Source: Bacteroidota bacterium (GTDB taxonomy: Bacteria; Bacteroidota; Ignavibacteria; UBA10030; BY39). From it: a stretch of 6,340 nt of DNA. The position numbers and the translations under genes are program-made. Below are positions 1 through 6,248 of the stretch, in pieces. The notes below the pieces were generated by a model. The model was not told the DNA's origin. It ran no database searches and worked only from the letters and a program-made list of their open reading frames with translations. Position 1 is the first letter of the stretch; each line of letters begins with the position of its first letter. The stretch lies in contig JAHJRJ010000306.1 of NCBI GenBank assembly GCA_018830765.1, positions 1 through 6,340 of the forward strand. Reading direction: 5' to 3'.

Positions 1-16
1 AGACGAATGTTATTAG

Positions 17-45
17 TTGAAATAGACTAAAACATTAATTATATT
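17..45 (+). promoter_or_regulatory. Predicted sigma-70-type promoter of the XRE/DUF4411 module
   Basis: TTGAAA at 17-22 (one base from consensus TTGACA) and TATATT at 40-45 (one base from TATAAT) are separated by exactly 17 bases. Transcription would begin near 51-53, giving a leader of about 36 bases before the ATG at 89. A hairpin-type inverted repeat (ATTAAT at 34-39 and 43-48) overlaps the -10 box. The region is very AT-rich, so a chance match is possible, and some lineages (e.g. Bacteroidota) use other promoter consensus sequences. Confidence 0.45.
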
Positions 46-48
46 AAT

Positions 49-60
49 TTGAAATTTCAA
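49..60. promoter_or_regulatory. Perfect 12-bp palindrome, candidate operator
   Basis: TTGAAATTTCAA is its own reverse complement and falls at the predicted transcription start, just downstream of the -10 box. XRE-family dimers typically bind such inverted repeats and repress their own operons, so this is the natural candidate site for the protein encoded at 89-1294. The half-site TTGAAAT also occurs at 17-23, overlapping the -35 box, which could allow a second contact. Autoregulation is inferred from family behaviour and position only. Confidence 0.4.
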
Positions 61-88
61 TTGATATCACAAGATAAAAAAATAAGCT

Positions 89-1294
89 ATGGCTCGATCA
101 ATTCCTGCATTGGTTAATCATCGTTTACTTGAATGGGCGAGAAAAGAAGCAGGTTACACCGATGAAGAAGCAGCCGAAAAGCTCAAACGTTCGGTTGAAG
201 AATTACGTGCTTGGGAATCAGGTGATGAAAAACCAACATTACGCCAAGCGGAAAGATTAGCCAAGATATATAAAAAACCTTACTCTGTTTTTACACTTTC
301 AGAACCGCCAAAAACAACTCCACTAGCAACAGAATATCGTCGTTTACCTAATGTTACACCGGGTAAAGAATCACCTGAGCTTCGGTTTGCGTTACGCGAC
401 CTGCTGTATCGCAGGCATGTAGCATTAGAACTATTCGAAGAGTTAGGCGAACTGCCCGAAAAATTTTCTTTACAAGCCAAGTTATCTGAACAGACTGAAG
501 AGTTATCAAGACGTATTAGAAATCTATTTCAAATTACTCACGAGAATCAATTTAATTGGCAGAACGACTCCCATGCATGGAAAGCATGGAGGAATGCTGT
601 TGAAGTGCAAGGAATTCTTGTGTTATTATTCTCGGACGCAACACATGAAGAAGTACGCGGCGTATCATTATTTCACTCAATGTTACCTGTTATTGGTATC
701 AACACAAAGGAAATAACAGCATCTCGACCGTTTACACTGATGCACGAATTTATACACATTCTATTAGCGAATGGAAATGAAGAAAAACCTGCTATTGATG
801 AAAGACACACGAGTGCTGAATGGAAAAAAATCGAAGAATTCACTGAACGAGTAGCTGGTGGGATTTTGATGCCGGAAGAACTACTTAAACAAGAACACTT
901 AATACAAACAAGAGTGCCATCATCAATTTGGAGTATACATGAAATTCAGAGATTGGCACGTAAGTACAAGGTAACACCTTTAGCTTTTACAACACGCCTT
1001 CTAATTCTTGGGAGGATGAATCCAGCATCTTACCGTAATTGGAAAGATGCGTGGAAAGAATATTTAGATCAACATCCACCGAAGAAGGGTGGATTCGCAA
1101 CACCGGCTGAGAAATCGCTCAACCGTAACGGTTTAACATACACTACGCTCGTTATCGATGCATTAAATATGGAAAGGATAACACCGGTATCTGCATCTAA
1201 ATATTTGAATGTAAATTACCCTTACGTTGAAGAATTAAGGCTTCACATTGCTTTTGGAGAACCATTACCTACATATAGGAGGAAGGGAGAATAA
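89..1294 (+). CDS. XRE-family HTH regulator fused to an ImmA/IrrE-type zinc metallopeptidase domain
   Basis: The 401-residue protein starts with an XRE-like helix-turn-helix (about residues 12-65, including the YTDEEAAEKL and ELRAWESGDEKPT segments). An ImmA/IrrE (COG2856) peptidase domain follows, with zinc motif HEFIH at 219-223 and the family's ILMP signature at 259-262. Acidic residues 249-253 just before it could give the third ligand. A C-terminal part (about 310-395) may be a further small helical domain. Family members act as DNA-binding regulators or proteases that cleave repressors, and they recur beside PIN-like toxins as predicted antitoxins. No clear Shine-Dalgarno precedes the ATG, only an A-rich leader. 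The stop overlaps the next gene's start by one base, implying co-translation. The domain call is firm; the antitoxin role is inferred from the partner gene. Confidence 0.88.
   Translation: MARSIPALVNHRLLEWARKEAGYTDEEAAEKLKRSVEELRAWESGDEKPTLRQAERLAKIYKKPYSVFTLSEPPKTTPLATEYRRLPNVTPGKESPELRFALRDLLYRRHVALELFEELGELPEKFSLQAKLSEQTEELSRRIRNLFQITHENQFNWQNDSHAWKAWRNAVEVQGILVLLFSDATHEEVRGVSLFHSMLPVIGINTKEITASRPFTLMHEFIHILLANGNEEKPAIDERHTSAEWKKIEEFTERVAGGILMPEELLKQEHLIQTRVPSSIWSIHEIQRLARKYKVTPLAFTTRLLILGRMNPASYRNWKDAWKEYLDQHPPKKGGFATPAEKSLNRNGLTYTTLVIDALNMERITPVSASKYLNVNYPYVEELRLHIAFGEPLPTYRRKGE
1277..1290 (+). promoter_or_regulatory. Strong Shine-Dalgarno for the DUF4411 gene, inside the upstream coding sequence
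   Basis: AGGAGG at 1277-1282 and GGGAG at 1285-1289 lie 11 and 4 bases before the ATG at 1294. This is one of the few clear ribosome-binding sites in the window. It supports the 1294 start and suggests the downstream gene is translated efficiently, helped by the one-base TAATG overlap. Confidence 0.7.
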
Positions 1295-1776
1295 TGTATT
1301 CAGTCGACACTAACGTTTTCATCGATTGGTGGGAACGTCGCTACCCGCCGGATGTATTTCCTTGTGTGCAAAAAGCTATGGAAGGATTAATGCTATCTTC
1401 AAAACTCTTTGCACCAATACGTGTTCAAGAAGAAATAAATCGTGTTGGTTCACCAGGTCTTCAACAATGGGCAAAGCTGAATAAAACGATCTTTGTTCAA
1501 CATGAAGAGGAATTACAAGAAATAGCAAATAAAATCCAATTTGATTATCCGGACCTCATTGATAATACAACGCTTGAAGATGAAGCAGATCGTTGGATTA
1601 TAGCGTTAGCAAAGCTGCATTCCCAAGATCACTGGATAGTTGTGACTCATGAGACACCATTTAAGAAAAAGCGTAAACCTGACCGGAAGATGTATATTCC
1701 AGACGTATGTCGATCTATGAATATAGAATGCGTTGAATTTCTCAAACTTATGAGAAAAGAAAGATGGATATTTTGA
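1294..1776 (+). CDS. DUF4411 family protein, PIN-like putative ribonuclease toxin
   Basis: The 160-residue protein opens with YSVDTNVFIDWW, the PIN-type first strand with catalytic-type Asp5. Further conserved-looking acidic positions are E46/E47 (RVQEEI), the EDEADRW segment (E95-D99) and the IPDVCR segment (D137), with VTHETP at 117-122. This order fits the DUF4411 family, which is related to PIN-domain Mg-dependent ribonucleases, and the length is normal for it. The start is set by the canonical N-terminus and a strong Shine-Dalgarno. It follows an XRE/ImmA gene with a one-base overlap, an arrangement expected of a type II toxin-antitoxin pair with the regulator first. RNA cleavage and toxicity are inferred from fold and context. 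No transmembrane segment or signal peptide is visible. Confidence 0.85.
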   Translation: MYSVDTNVFIDWWERRYPPDVFPCVQKAMEGLMLSSKLFAPIRVQEEINRVGSPGLQQWAKLNKTIFVQHEEELQEIANKIQFDYPDLIDNTTLEDEADRWIIALAKLHSQDHWIVVTHETPFKKKRKPDRKMYIPDVCRSMNIECVEFLKLMRKERWIF

Positions 1777-1826
1777 TAAGGACATTATTTTAAACATACC
1801 CGCTCAGCTTCCCGTGAGAACAGCGT

Positions 1827-1884
1827 GTCAAAATGACGATAAATAAATAATTTTACAGTTTTTTCCTTTTTTTTGCTTTTCTTT
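1827..1884 (+). terminator. Weak hairpin followed by a pyrimidine-rich tract, possible terminator
   Basis: A small hairpin (GTCA 1827-1830, loop AAA, TGAC 1834-1837) lies 50 bases after the DUF4411 stop. An AT-rich stretch and a T-rich tract (1859-1884, almost all T and C) follow. The stem has only 4-5 pairs and the T run starts more than 20 bases later, so this is not a classic intrinsic terminator. Within it, TAAATAAATAA at 1840-1850 places a stop codon in every forward frame and closes any upstream reading. Termination here is plausible but unproved. Confidence 0.2.
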
Positions 1885-1886
1885 AA

Positions 1887-2231
1887 CTCTATTCTTACCT
1901 TAAATTTGTCTTTGGCTATCAAAACAATCTATTATCTGATAATTTTTATACTTACGGCGCGCGGTCGAGTTTTGCTTACAGAAAAGAAGCCGGACCGTTT
2001 AGTGCCGACGGCGGATTCAAATCGAGCATTACCGACAGTTGCGTTTCCGAATTATTTGCTGGTCAATTGAGCAGTTTGGTTCTATACAATTTACCCGACG
2101 ATTATTATATTCCTGAAAAGATGGCTATTGTCATTGTCGTCGATGTCGAGTTGAACAAAAACTCGTTAGAAAAATTGAATTTAGGAAAAGTAAACTTGGT
2201 TGACGTTAATGGTAAAGCGATAAACCGGTGA
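1887..2231 (+). pseudogene. Protein-like reading frame without a start, probable 3' remnant of a broken gene
   Basis: A forward frame is open for 114 codons from just after a TAA at 1884 to a TGA at 2229-2231. Its translation looks like real protein: YGARSSFAYRKEAGPF near 1953-2000, then LVLYNLPDDYYIPEKMAIV, and a regular end KVNLVDVNGKAINR. Codon choice (GGC, GCC, GGA, TCG) resembles that of the aro genes. There is no ATG before 2121 and all frames are closed at 1840-1850, so the 5' part is missing. The aromatic-rich first half might come from a surface or outer-membrane protein, but I do not recognise the family. It lies just downstream of the toxin-antitoxin-like pair, so insertion or deletion may have removed its beginning. 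Alternatives are a coding gene with an undetected frameshift, or chance. Confidence 0.45.
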
Positions 2232-2313
2232 AGTTGAGAAGATAAGAAGTTGATTATTGAATATGAATGTTAGAAAAAAAGTAACATAGAGAGCCACAGA
2301 GAAGTTGTGAAAG
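2232..2313. other. Low-complexity spacer before the aro operon
   Basis: This short purine-rich spacer has no convincing promoter for the aro operon; TTGATT at 2250-2255 has no matching -10 box at the right distance. GAAGTTGA occurs twice (2230-2237 and 2246-2253). The CCACAGAGAAG stretch near 2294-2304 may be another simple-sequence remnant. The operon's promoter is therefore unidentified. It may lie in the repeat tract, upstream in the broken gene, or follow a consensus I cannot recognise. Confidence 0.3.
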
Positions 2314-2418
2314 AAGTAGGTAGTATCAAAGTACAAAGAACAAAGTACTAGGAACGAAACACCAACGACGAATGACGAATCACAAATTACGAAGTACAAA
2401 GAACAAAGTACAAATTAG
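2314..2418. repeat. Degenerate heptamer-phased repeat tract overlapping the 5' end of aroB
   Basis: The stretch divides without gaps into fifteen 7-base units with consensus close to RAANTAC. Examples are AAAGTAC (2328), AAAGAAC (2335), GAATGAC (2370), GAATCAC (2377), AAATTAC (2384) and GAAGTAC (2391). Position 2 of the unit is A in all fifteen, position 6 is A in thirteen and position 7 is C in thirteen. The first units, AAGTAGG and TAGTATC, resemble the start of the tract at 6232. The last unit already overlaps codons that look like native aroB, and the ATG at 2372 lies within unit nine. Such heptamers recall the STRR sequences of cyanobacteria, but homology is not implied. Confidence 0.8.
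2329..2411 (+). repeat. Exact 20-bp direct repeat within the heptamer tract
   Basis: Bases 2329-2348 and 2392-2411 are identical over 20 bases (AAGTAC, AAAGAAC, AAAGTAC) and start 63 bases apart, which is exactly nine heptamer units. Units between the copies have diverged. This fits segmental duplication, or addition in register, inside the 7-base array. The second copy is within the predicted aroB coding sequence. Confidence 0.85.
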
Positions 2419-3478
2419 AGTTAAAGTTATCATAGGAGTAACATTGCAAGCTACGGCAAGAGATATTGTGCAACAATTTCCTGGATCGAGATGCTTTATT
2501 GTAACTGATTCAAATGTGAAAAGGTTATATTCAATTGATTTAGAATTATTTTTGAAAAAGGCGGGAATGGAAACCCACTTAATTTCATTCAGGGCGGGCG
2601 AGAGTTCAAAGACACGCCGAACGAAGGAATATATCGAAGACCGGCTGCTCAAATATCGAGCAGACCGTAACTCCATTATAATAGCGATCGGCGGCGGTGT
2701 CGTCGGCGATATTGCAGGCTTTACCGCAGCTACATATCATAGAGGAATAGAGTACATTCAAGTTCCTACAACACTCCTTGCTCAGGTCGATAGTAGTGTG
2801 GGGGGAAAGACAGCCGTCAACCACCCGCTTGGAAAGAATCTCATCGGCAGCTTTTATCATCCGGTTCGCGTTTATATTAATACTGATACTCTTTCGACAT
2901 TACCACAAAGGCAATTCAAAAACGGAATTGCTGAAATCATCAAGTACGGCGCTATTTTGGATTTGGAGCTCTTTCAATATCTTGATATTAACAGACAGAA
3001 AATATTAAATCGTGATAAGAGTTGTCTTGTGCACATAATTAAAAGATGTTGCGAGTTGAAAGCTCTTGTCGTTCAAAAAGACCCCGAAGAAAAATCTTAC
3101 AGAAGAATTTTGAATTTCGGTCACACAATCGGACACGCTGTAGAAAAGTTATCGAATTATAAAGTCCCGCACGGTTTTGCAGTTGCGATTGGTATGGTAG
3201 GTGAGGCTCTTATTGCAAAAAACTTAGGATTACTTTCCCTCGAAGGTTTTCAAAAATTACAGAAATTAATTTTGTCGTATAAATTGCCGGTAAGCATTCC
3301 GTGCCGGTTTACTCTCGATGAAATTTTGACTGCGACAAGATCCGACAAGAAGGCAAAGAACGACAAAATTATGTACACTCTAATAAGTAAAATCGGCATC
3401 GCTAAAATTGACGTTCCACTTTCGGTAAATAAAGTTAGAAAATTGCTAATCAAAGACAAGAATTTTTTTGAAAAATGA
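2372..3478 (+). CDS. aroB: 3-dehydroquinate synthase
   Basis: This 368-residue NAD- and metal-dependent cytosolic enzyme converts DAHP to 3-dehydroquinate, step 2 of the shikimate pathway. Family motifs are complete: GGGVVGD (107-113) for NAD, VPTTLLAQVDSSVGGKT (131-147), and metal ligands E188 (in NGIAEIIKYG), H251 (NFGHTIGH) and H267 (VPHG). Length is close to the usual 360. The N-terminus is odd: conserved-looking sequence begins near IRVKVIIG (15-22), while residues 1-13 are encoded by the heptamer tract and the first strand typical of the family appears to be missing. The ATG at 2372 has no good Shine-Dalgarno but is the only start that keeps IRVKVIIG; a TTG at 2444 is the alternative. 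The stop overlaps the next gene as ATGA. Function is certain, the start is not. Confidence 0.93.
   Translation: MTNHKLRSTKNKVQIRVKVIIGVTLQATARDIVQQFPGSRCFIVTDSNVKRLYSIDLELFLKKAGMETHLISFRAGESSKTRRTKEYIEDRLLKYRADRNSIIIAIGGGVVGDIAGFTAATYHRGIEYIQVPTTLLAQVDSSVGGKTAVNHPLGKNLIGSFYHPVRVYINTDTLSTLPQRQFKNGIAEIIKYGAILDLELFQYLDINRQKILNRDKSCLVHIIKRCCELKALVVQKDPEEKSYRRILNFGHTIGHAVEKLSNYKVPHGFAVAIGMVGEALIAKNLGLLSLEGFQKLQKLILSYKLPVSIPCRFTLDEILTATRSDKKAKNDKIMYTLISKIGIAKIDVPLSVNKVRKLLIKDKNFFEK
2434..2446 (+). promoter_or_regulatory. AGGAG plus in-frame TTG, possible alternative aroB start
   Basis: AGGAG at 2434-2438 sits five bases before an in-frame TTG at 2444, ideal spacing for initiation. Starting there would give a 344-residue AroB lacking VKVIIG, a segment that resembles the family's N-terminal strand, so I prefer the longer form. 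The signal is still better than anything in front of the ATG at 2372 and could be a secondary or even the main start. Confidence 0.3.
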
Positions 3479-4977
3479 TCTGCATTAGTATTCAGCCTAA
3501 AAGCTTAAGAGAAGCAAAACAACTACTAAAAATTACCGGTAAACTCACGGACATTGTTGAGCTTCGGCTTGAGTTAATCAATTCTAATAATTATAAAGAA
3601 ATATTTAAAAGTCACAAACCTAAACTCATAATTACTTGTCGGAAGTCAAAACATTCCTATAATAATTCCGATATATCGGTATTACACGACGCAATCGAAT
3701 CAGGCGCTGAATACGTTGATGTGGATATTGCCGAAGGCGGACTTGCGATAGCCGACGTTATTCAGCACGCGCGAATGTATCCATTTCTCAAAACGGTCGG
3801 AATCAAAAATTGGAAATTGAAATTTGATGATAATATCACCCGTCATGTACAAGACAAAACCCGAAAAACAAAAGTAATACTCTCTTACCATAATTTTGAA
3901 CAAACGCCGCCCAACATCGGTAGAATCTTTTCTGAGATGAAAAAATATGGAGCTGATATTCTTAAAATTGCAGTCAAAGCAAACGATATATCCGATAATG
4001 TTAAAATTTTTAAGTTGTTGGGAACAGTAAAGAAACAAAATGAAAAACTGACTGCATTTTGCATGGGGGAAAAGGGAGAAGTGAGTAGAATACTTTCTCC
4101 CAAATTCGGCGGATATATGACGTATTGTTCGTTGGAAGAGGGGAAAGAAACCGGCGATGGACAACTGCCTATAGAAAAGATGCTAAACGTTTATAATTAT
4201 AATAGCATTAATCAGAACACAAAGATATTCGGGCTTATCGGGAACCCCGTCGAACACAGCTGGGGAATATATTTGCACAATGAGTATTTTAGAAAGGAAA
4301 AGATTAATGCAGTGTATCTCAATTTCTTAACTGACGATACGAAATTTTTTTTAAAGTCCTACTCTGATTATTTAACCGGCGCCAGTGTAACGATACCTTT
4401 TAAGGAAACATTTGCAAAGCTCGTTGATGAATTAAGTCCTGAGGCATACATGACAAAATCAGTAAACACTATCCTTCGAGTAAAAAATAAATGGAAAGGC
4501 TACAACACCGACTATAAAGCTATATATGATTCATTGAAACACAAAGCGAAAGGAAAAATAGTAGCAGTTATCGGTACCGGAGGGTCGGCACGAAGCACAG
4601 TGTGTGCTGCGATGTCGCTCGGCGCAAAAGTCTTTGTCGCCGGAAGAAATCTCACTAATGCCCGAAAACTATCTTTGGAGTTCGGTTGCAAATATACCGA
4701 TTTGAGAAATATAGATTCTGTAAAGCCGGATATTATCATCAATACAACTCCGTTGGGAATGCAACCGTACGTTAACGCCAGCCCAATTCCGGCGAGCGTA
4801 ATCAAAAAAAATATGCTTGTCGTGGATTTTGTTTATACACCACCGCAAACCAAACTTTTAAAAATAGCGAAAGCTAAAGGATGTAAAACAATTTCCGGTG
4901 TGCAAATCTTTAAACGGCAGGCAAAGTTACAGCAAGAATTATTTTTATCGGCTTTTCATTCTGAGGATGTAAAGTGA
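3475..4977 (+). CDS. aroDE: Bifunctional type I 3-dehydroquinate dehydratase / shikimate dehydrogenase
   Basis: The 500-residue fusion catalyses steps 3 and 4 of the shikimate pathway. Residues 1-235 are a class I dehydratase: E29 and R31 (VELRLE), R56 (TCR), H139 (SYHNF), Schiff-base lysine K164 (ILKIA), R205 (MGEKGEVSR) and Q230. Residues 250-495 are AroE: GLIGNPVEHS (253-262), VTIPFK with K310, N331 (SVNT), D346 (GYNTD), the NADPH loop GTGGSAR (367-373), INTTPLGM (422-429) and Q482. A linker of about 12 residues joins them. Such fusions are known in plants and chlamydiae. Oddities: the EGG usually following the CR/TYR arginine is absent (RKSKHSYNN), and the second serine of the shikimate-binding SxS motif is glycine (HSWG, G264). 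No Shine-Dalgarno precedes the start, which overlaps aroB by four bases, suggesting coupled translation. An ATG at 4180 could in principle start AroE alone. Confidence 0.93.
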   Translation: MICISIQPKSLREAKQLLKITGKLTDIVELRLELINSNNYKEIFKSHKPKLIITCRKSKHSYNNSDISVLHDAIESGAEYVDVDIAEGGLAIADVIQHARMYPFLKTVGIKNWKLKFDDNITRHVQDKTRKTKVILSYHNFEQTPPNIGRIFSEMKKYGADILKIAVKANDISDNVKIFKLLGTVKKQNEKLTAFCMGEKGEVSRILSPKFGGYMTYCSLEEGKETGDGQLPIEKMLNVYNYNSINQNTKIFGLIGNPVEHSWGIYLHNEYFRKEKINAVYLNFLTDDTKFFLKSYSDYLTGASVTIPFKETFAKLVDELSPEAYMTKSVNTILRVKNKWKGYNTDYKAIYDSLKHKAKGKIVAVIGTGGSARSTVCAAMSLGAKVFVAGRNLTNARKLSLEFGCKYTDLRNIDSVKPDIIINTTPLGMQPYVNASPIPASVIKKNMLVVDFVYTPPQTKLLKIAKAKGCKTISGVQIFKRQAKLQQELFLSAFHSEDVK

Positions 4978-6248
4978 TGGATGTGAGGACAATCAGAACG
5001 GTGGGAATGAATGCGCCGGATTTCGGCGTAGTTACTGTCCCTGCCTCCAAGAGCTATACGAACCGTGCATTAATCATATCGACTTTAGCGGACGGAGTTT
5101 CGAGAATACGTAACTCTTCCACGGCTGATGATTCGCGTTTAATGATTGATGGTTTGAGAAAGTTCGGCATCGTAACCGAGGAAACGGAAAATGAAATTGT
5201 TATTCACGGAACAGGCGGGAAAATCAATTCGCCGGAAACTGAAATTTACGTCGGTAACGGCGGTACAACTATGCGGTTTTTAGCCGGACTTGCTGCATTG
5301 GCAAACGGAGTTACAGTGCTAACTGGCGATAATAGAATGAACGAAAGACCTATTTCGGGATTAACCAAAGCGTTAAATCAACTTGGTGTGGATATCGAGT
5401 CCAATAACGGTTATCCGCCATTAAATATTTACGGCGGGAAAATAAAAGGCGGAGCGATAAATATAGAAGCGAATGTCAGCAGTCAATTCATCTCATCTGT
5501 ATTGATGATTGCCCCATATGCCGAATCCGATATCACATTAAAGCTCACAGGCAAAGTGTACTCAAAACCTTATATAGAGATGACGCTTGATGTTATGCGG
5601 GCTTTCGGAGCAGAAGTTCAGCAAGATGAAAATCATTATTTTGTTAAATCGGTAAATCCCTACAAGTCGCGAACATATACAATAGAAAACGACGCGTCGT
5701 CAGCGTCTTATTTTTTTGGAGCAGCAGCAACAACAGGGGGGAAGATTAAGGTTGCTAACTTGTCTTCTAATAGTAAACAAGCGGATATAAAATTCCTCGA
5801 CGTTCTTAAAAAAATGGGCTGTGAAGTAATAAGTGAGCCGGATGGAATTACCGTTATCGGCAACAAATTAATCGGAGTCGATGTTGATATGAGCGATATG
5901 TCGGATGTAGTTCCAACTTTGGCAGTGGTTGCTGTATTTGCCGAAGGTAAAACTACAATCAGAAATGTAGCGCATTTGCGATATAAGGAATCGGACCGGC
6001 TGAACGCTTTAGCAACAGAATTGCGTAAATTAGGTGCTCAAGTTATAGAACTCGATGATGGGTTGGAAATTACTTCCGGTAAGCTATCAGGATCGGAAAT
6101 TGAGACATACAACGACCATAGGATAGTGATGAGTTTTGCGATTGCAGGACTAAGGGTACCGAATATTTCAATCTTGAATCCGGCTTGTGTGAAGAAGTCG
6201 TTCCCGGATTTTTGGGAAGAATGGGAAAAGGTAGAAGGTAGTAGGTAG
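4977..6248 (+). CDS. aroA: 3-phosphoshikimate 1-carboxyvinyltransferase (EPSP synthase)
   Basis: This 423-residue cytosolic enzyme joins phosphoenolpyruvate to shikimate-3-phosphate, step 6 of the pathway. Family residues, counted from the ATG at 4977, are all present: K25-S26 and R30 (SKSYTNR), GNGGTTMR (93-100), R124 (RMNERP), S168-S169-Q170, SKPY (196-199), catalytic D310, E338 with R341 (KESDR), H381-R382 (NDHR) and K406/K407 before SFPDF. F101 stands where the E. coli enzyme has Pro101, and G95 replaces Ala95, in the loop affecting glyphosate binding. A GTG at 4974 is equally possible and adds one residue; GAGG at 4963-4966 could serve either. The start overlaps the aroDE stop (TGATG). 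The last codons (VEGSR) and the TAG stop lie in the downstream heptamer tract, but the enzyme appears complete. Confidence 0.95.
   Translation: MDVRTIRTVGMNAPDFGVVTVPASKSYTNRALIISTLADGVSRIRNSSTADDSRLMIDGLRKFGIVTEETENEIVIHGTGGKINSPETEIYVGNGGTTMRFLAGLAALANGVTVLTGDNRMNERPISGLTKALNQLGVDIESNNGYPPLNIYGGKIKGGAINIEANVSSQFISSVLMIAPYAESDITLKLTGKVYSKPYIEMTLDVMRAFGAEVQQDENHYFVKSVNPYKSRTYTIENDASSASYFFGAAATTGGKIKVANLSSNSKQADIKFLDVLKKMGCEVISEPDGITVIGNKLIGVDVDMSDMSDVVPTLAVVAVFAEGKTTIRNVAHLRYKESDRLNALATELRKLGAQVIELDDGLEITSGKLSGSEIETYNDHRIVMSFAIAGLRVPNISILNPACVKKSFPDFWEEWEKVEGSR

Noticed and set aside
1..30. Tail of an upstream gene ending at TAA 28-30
   Set aside because: Only nine codons are visible and they overlap the predicted promoter; nothing distinguishes this from chance.
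280..480. 66-residue minus-strand frame inside the XRE/ImmA gene
   Set aside because: It is antisense to a well-supported coding region and is serine/asparagine-rich as expected of a shadow frame.
1873..2070. 65-residue forward frame starting at a TTG with a hydrophobic N-terminus
   Set aside because: It starts in the T-rich tract, so its hydrophobicity follows from base composition. The overlapping frame 1887-2231 has a much more protein-like composition and ends more naturally.
2314..2418. CRISPR array or insertion-sequence end
   Set aside because: There are no repeats of 25-40 bases with spacers and no transposase or terminal inverted repeats; the period is seven bases throughout.
2181..2860. 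Several minus-strand frames over the spacer and the start of aroB
   Set aside because: They are low-complexity, start without ribosome-binding signals, and overlap repeat DNA or confirmed aroB coding sequence.
3700..4164. 154-residue open frame on the minus strand
   Set aside because: It lies wholly inside the well-supported aroD part of the fusion and resembles no protein family; it is an antisense shadow.
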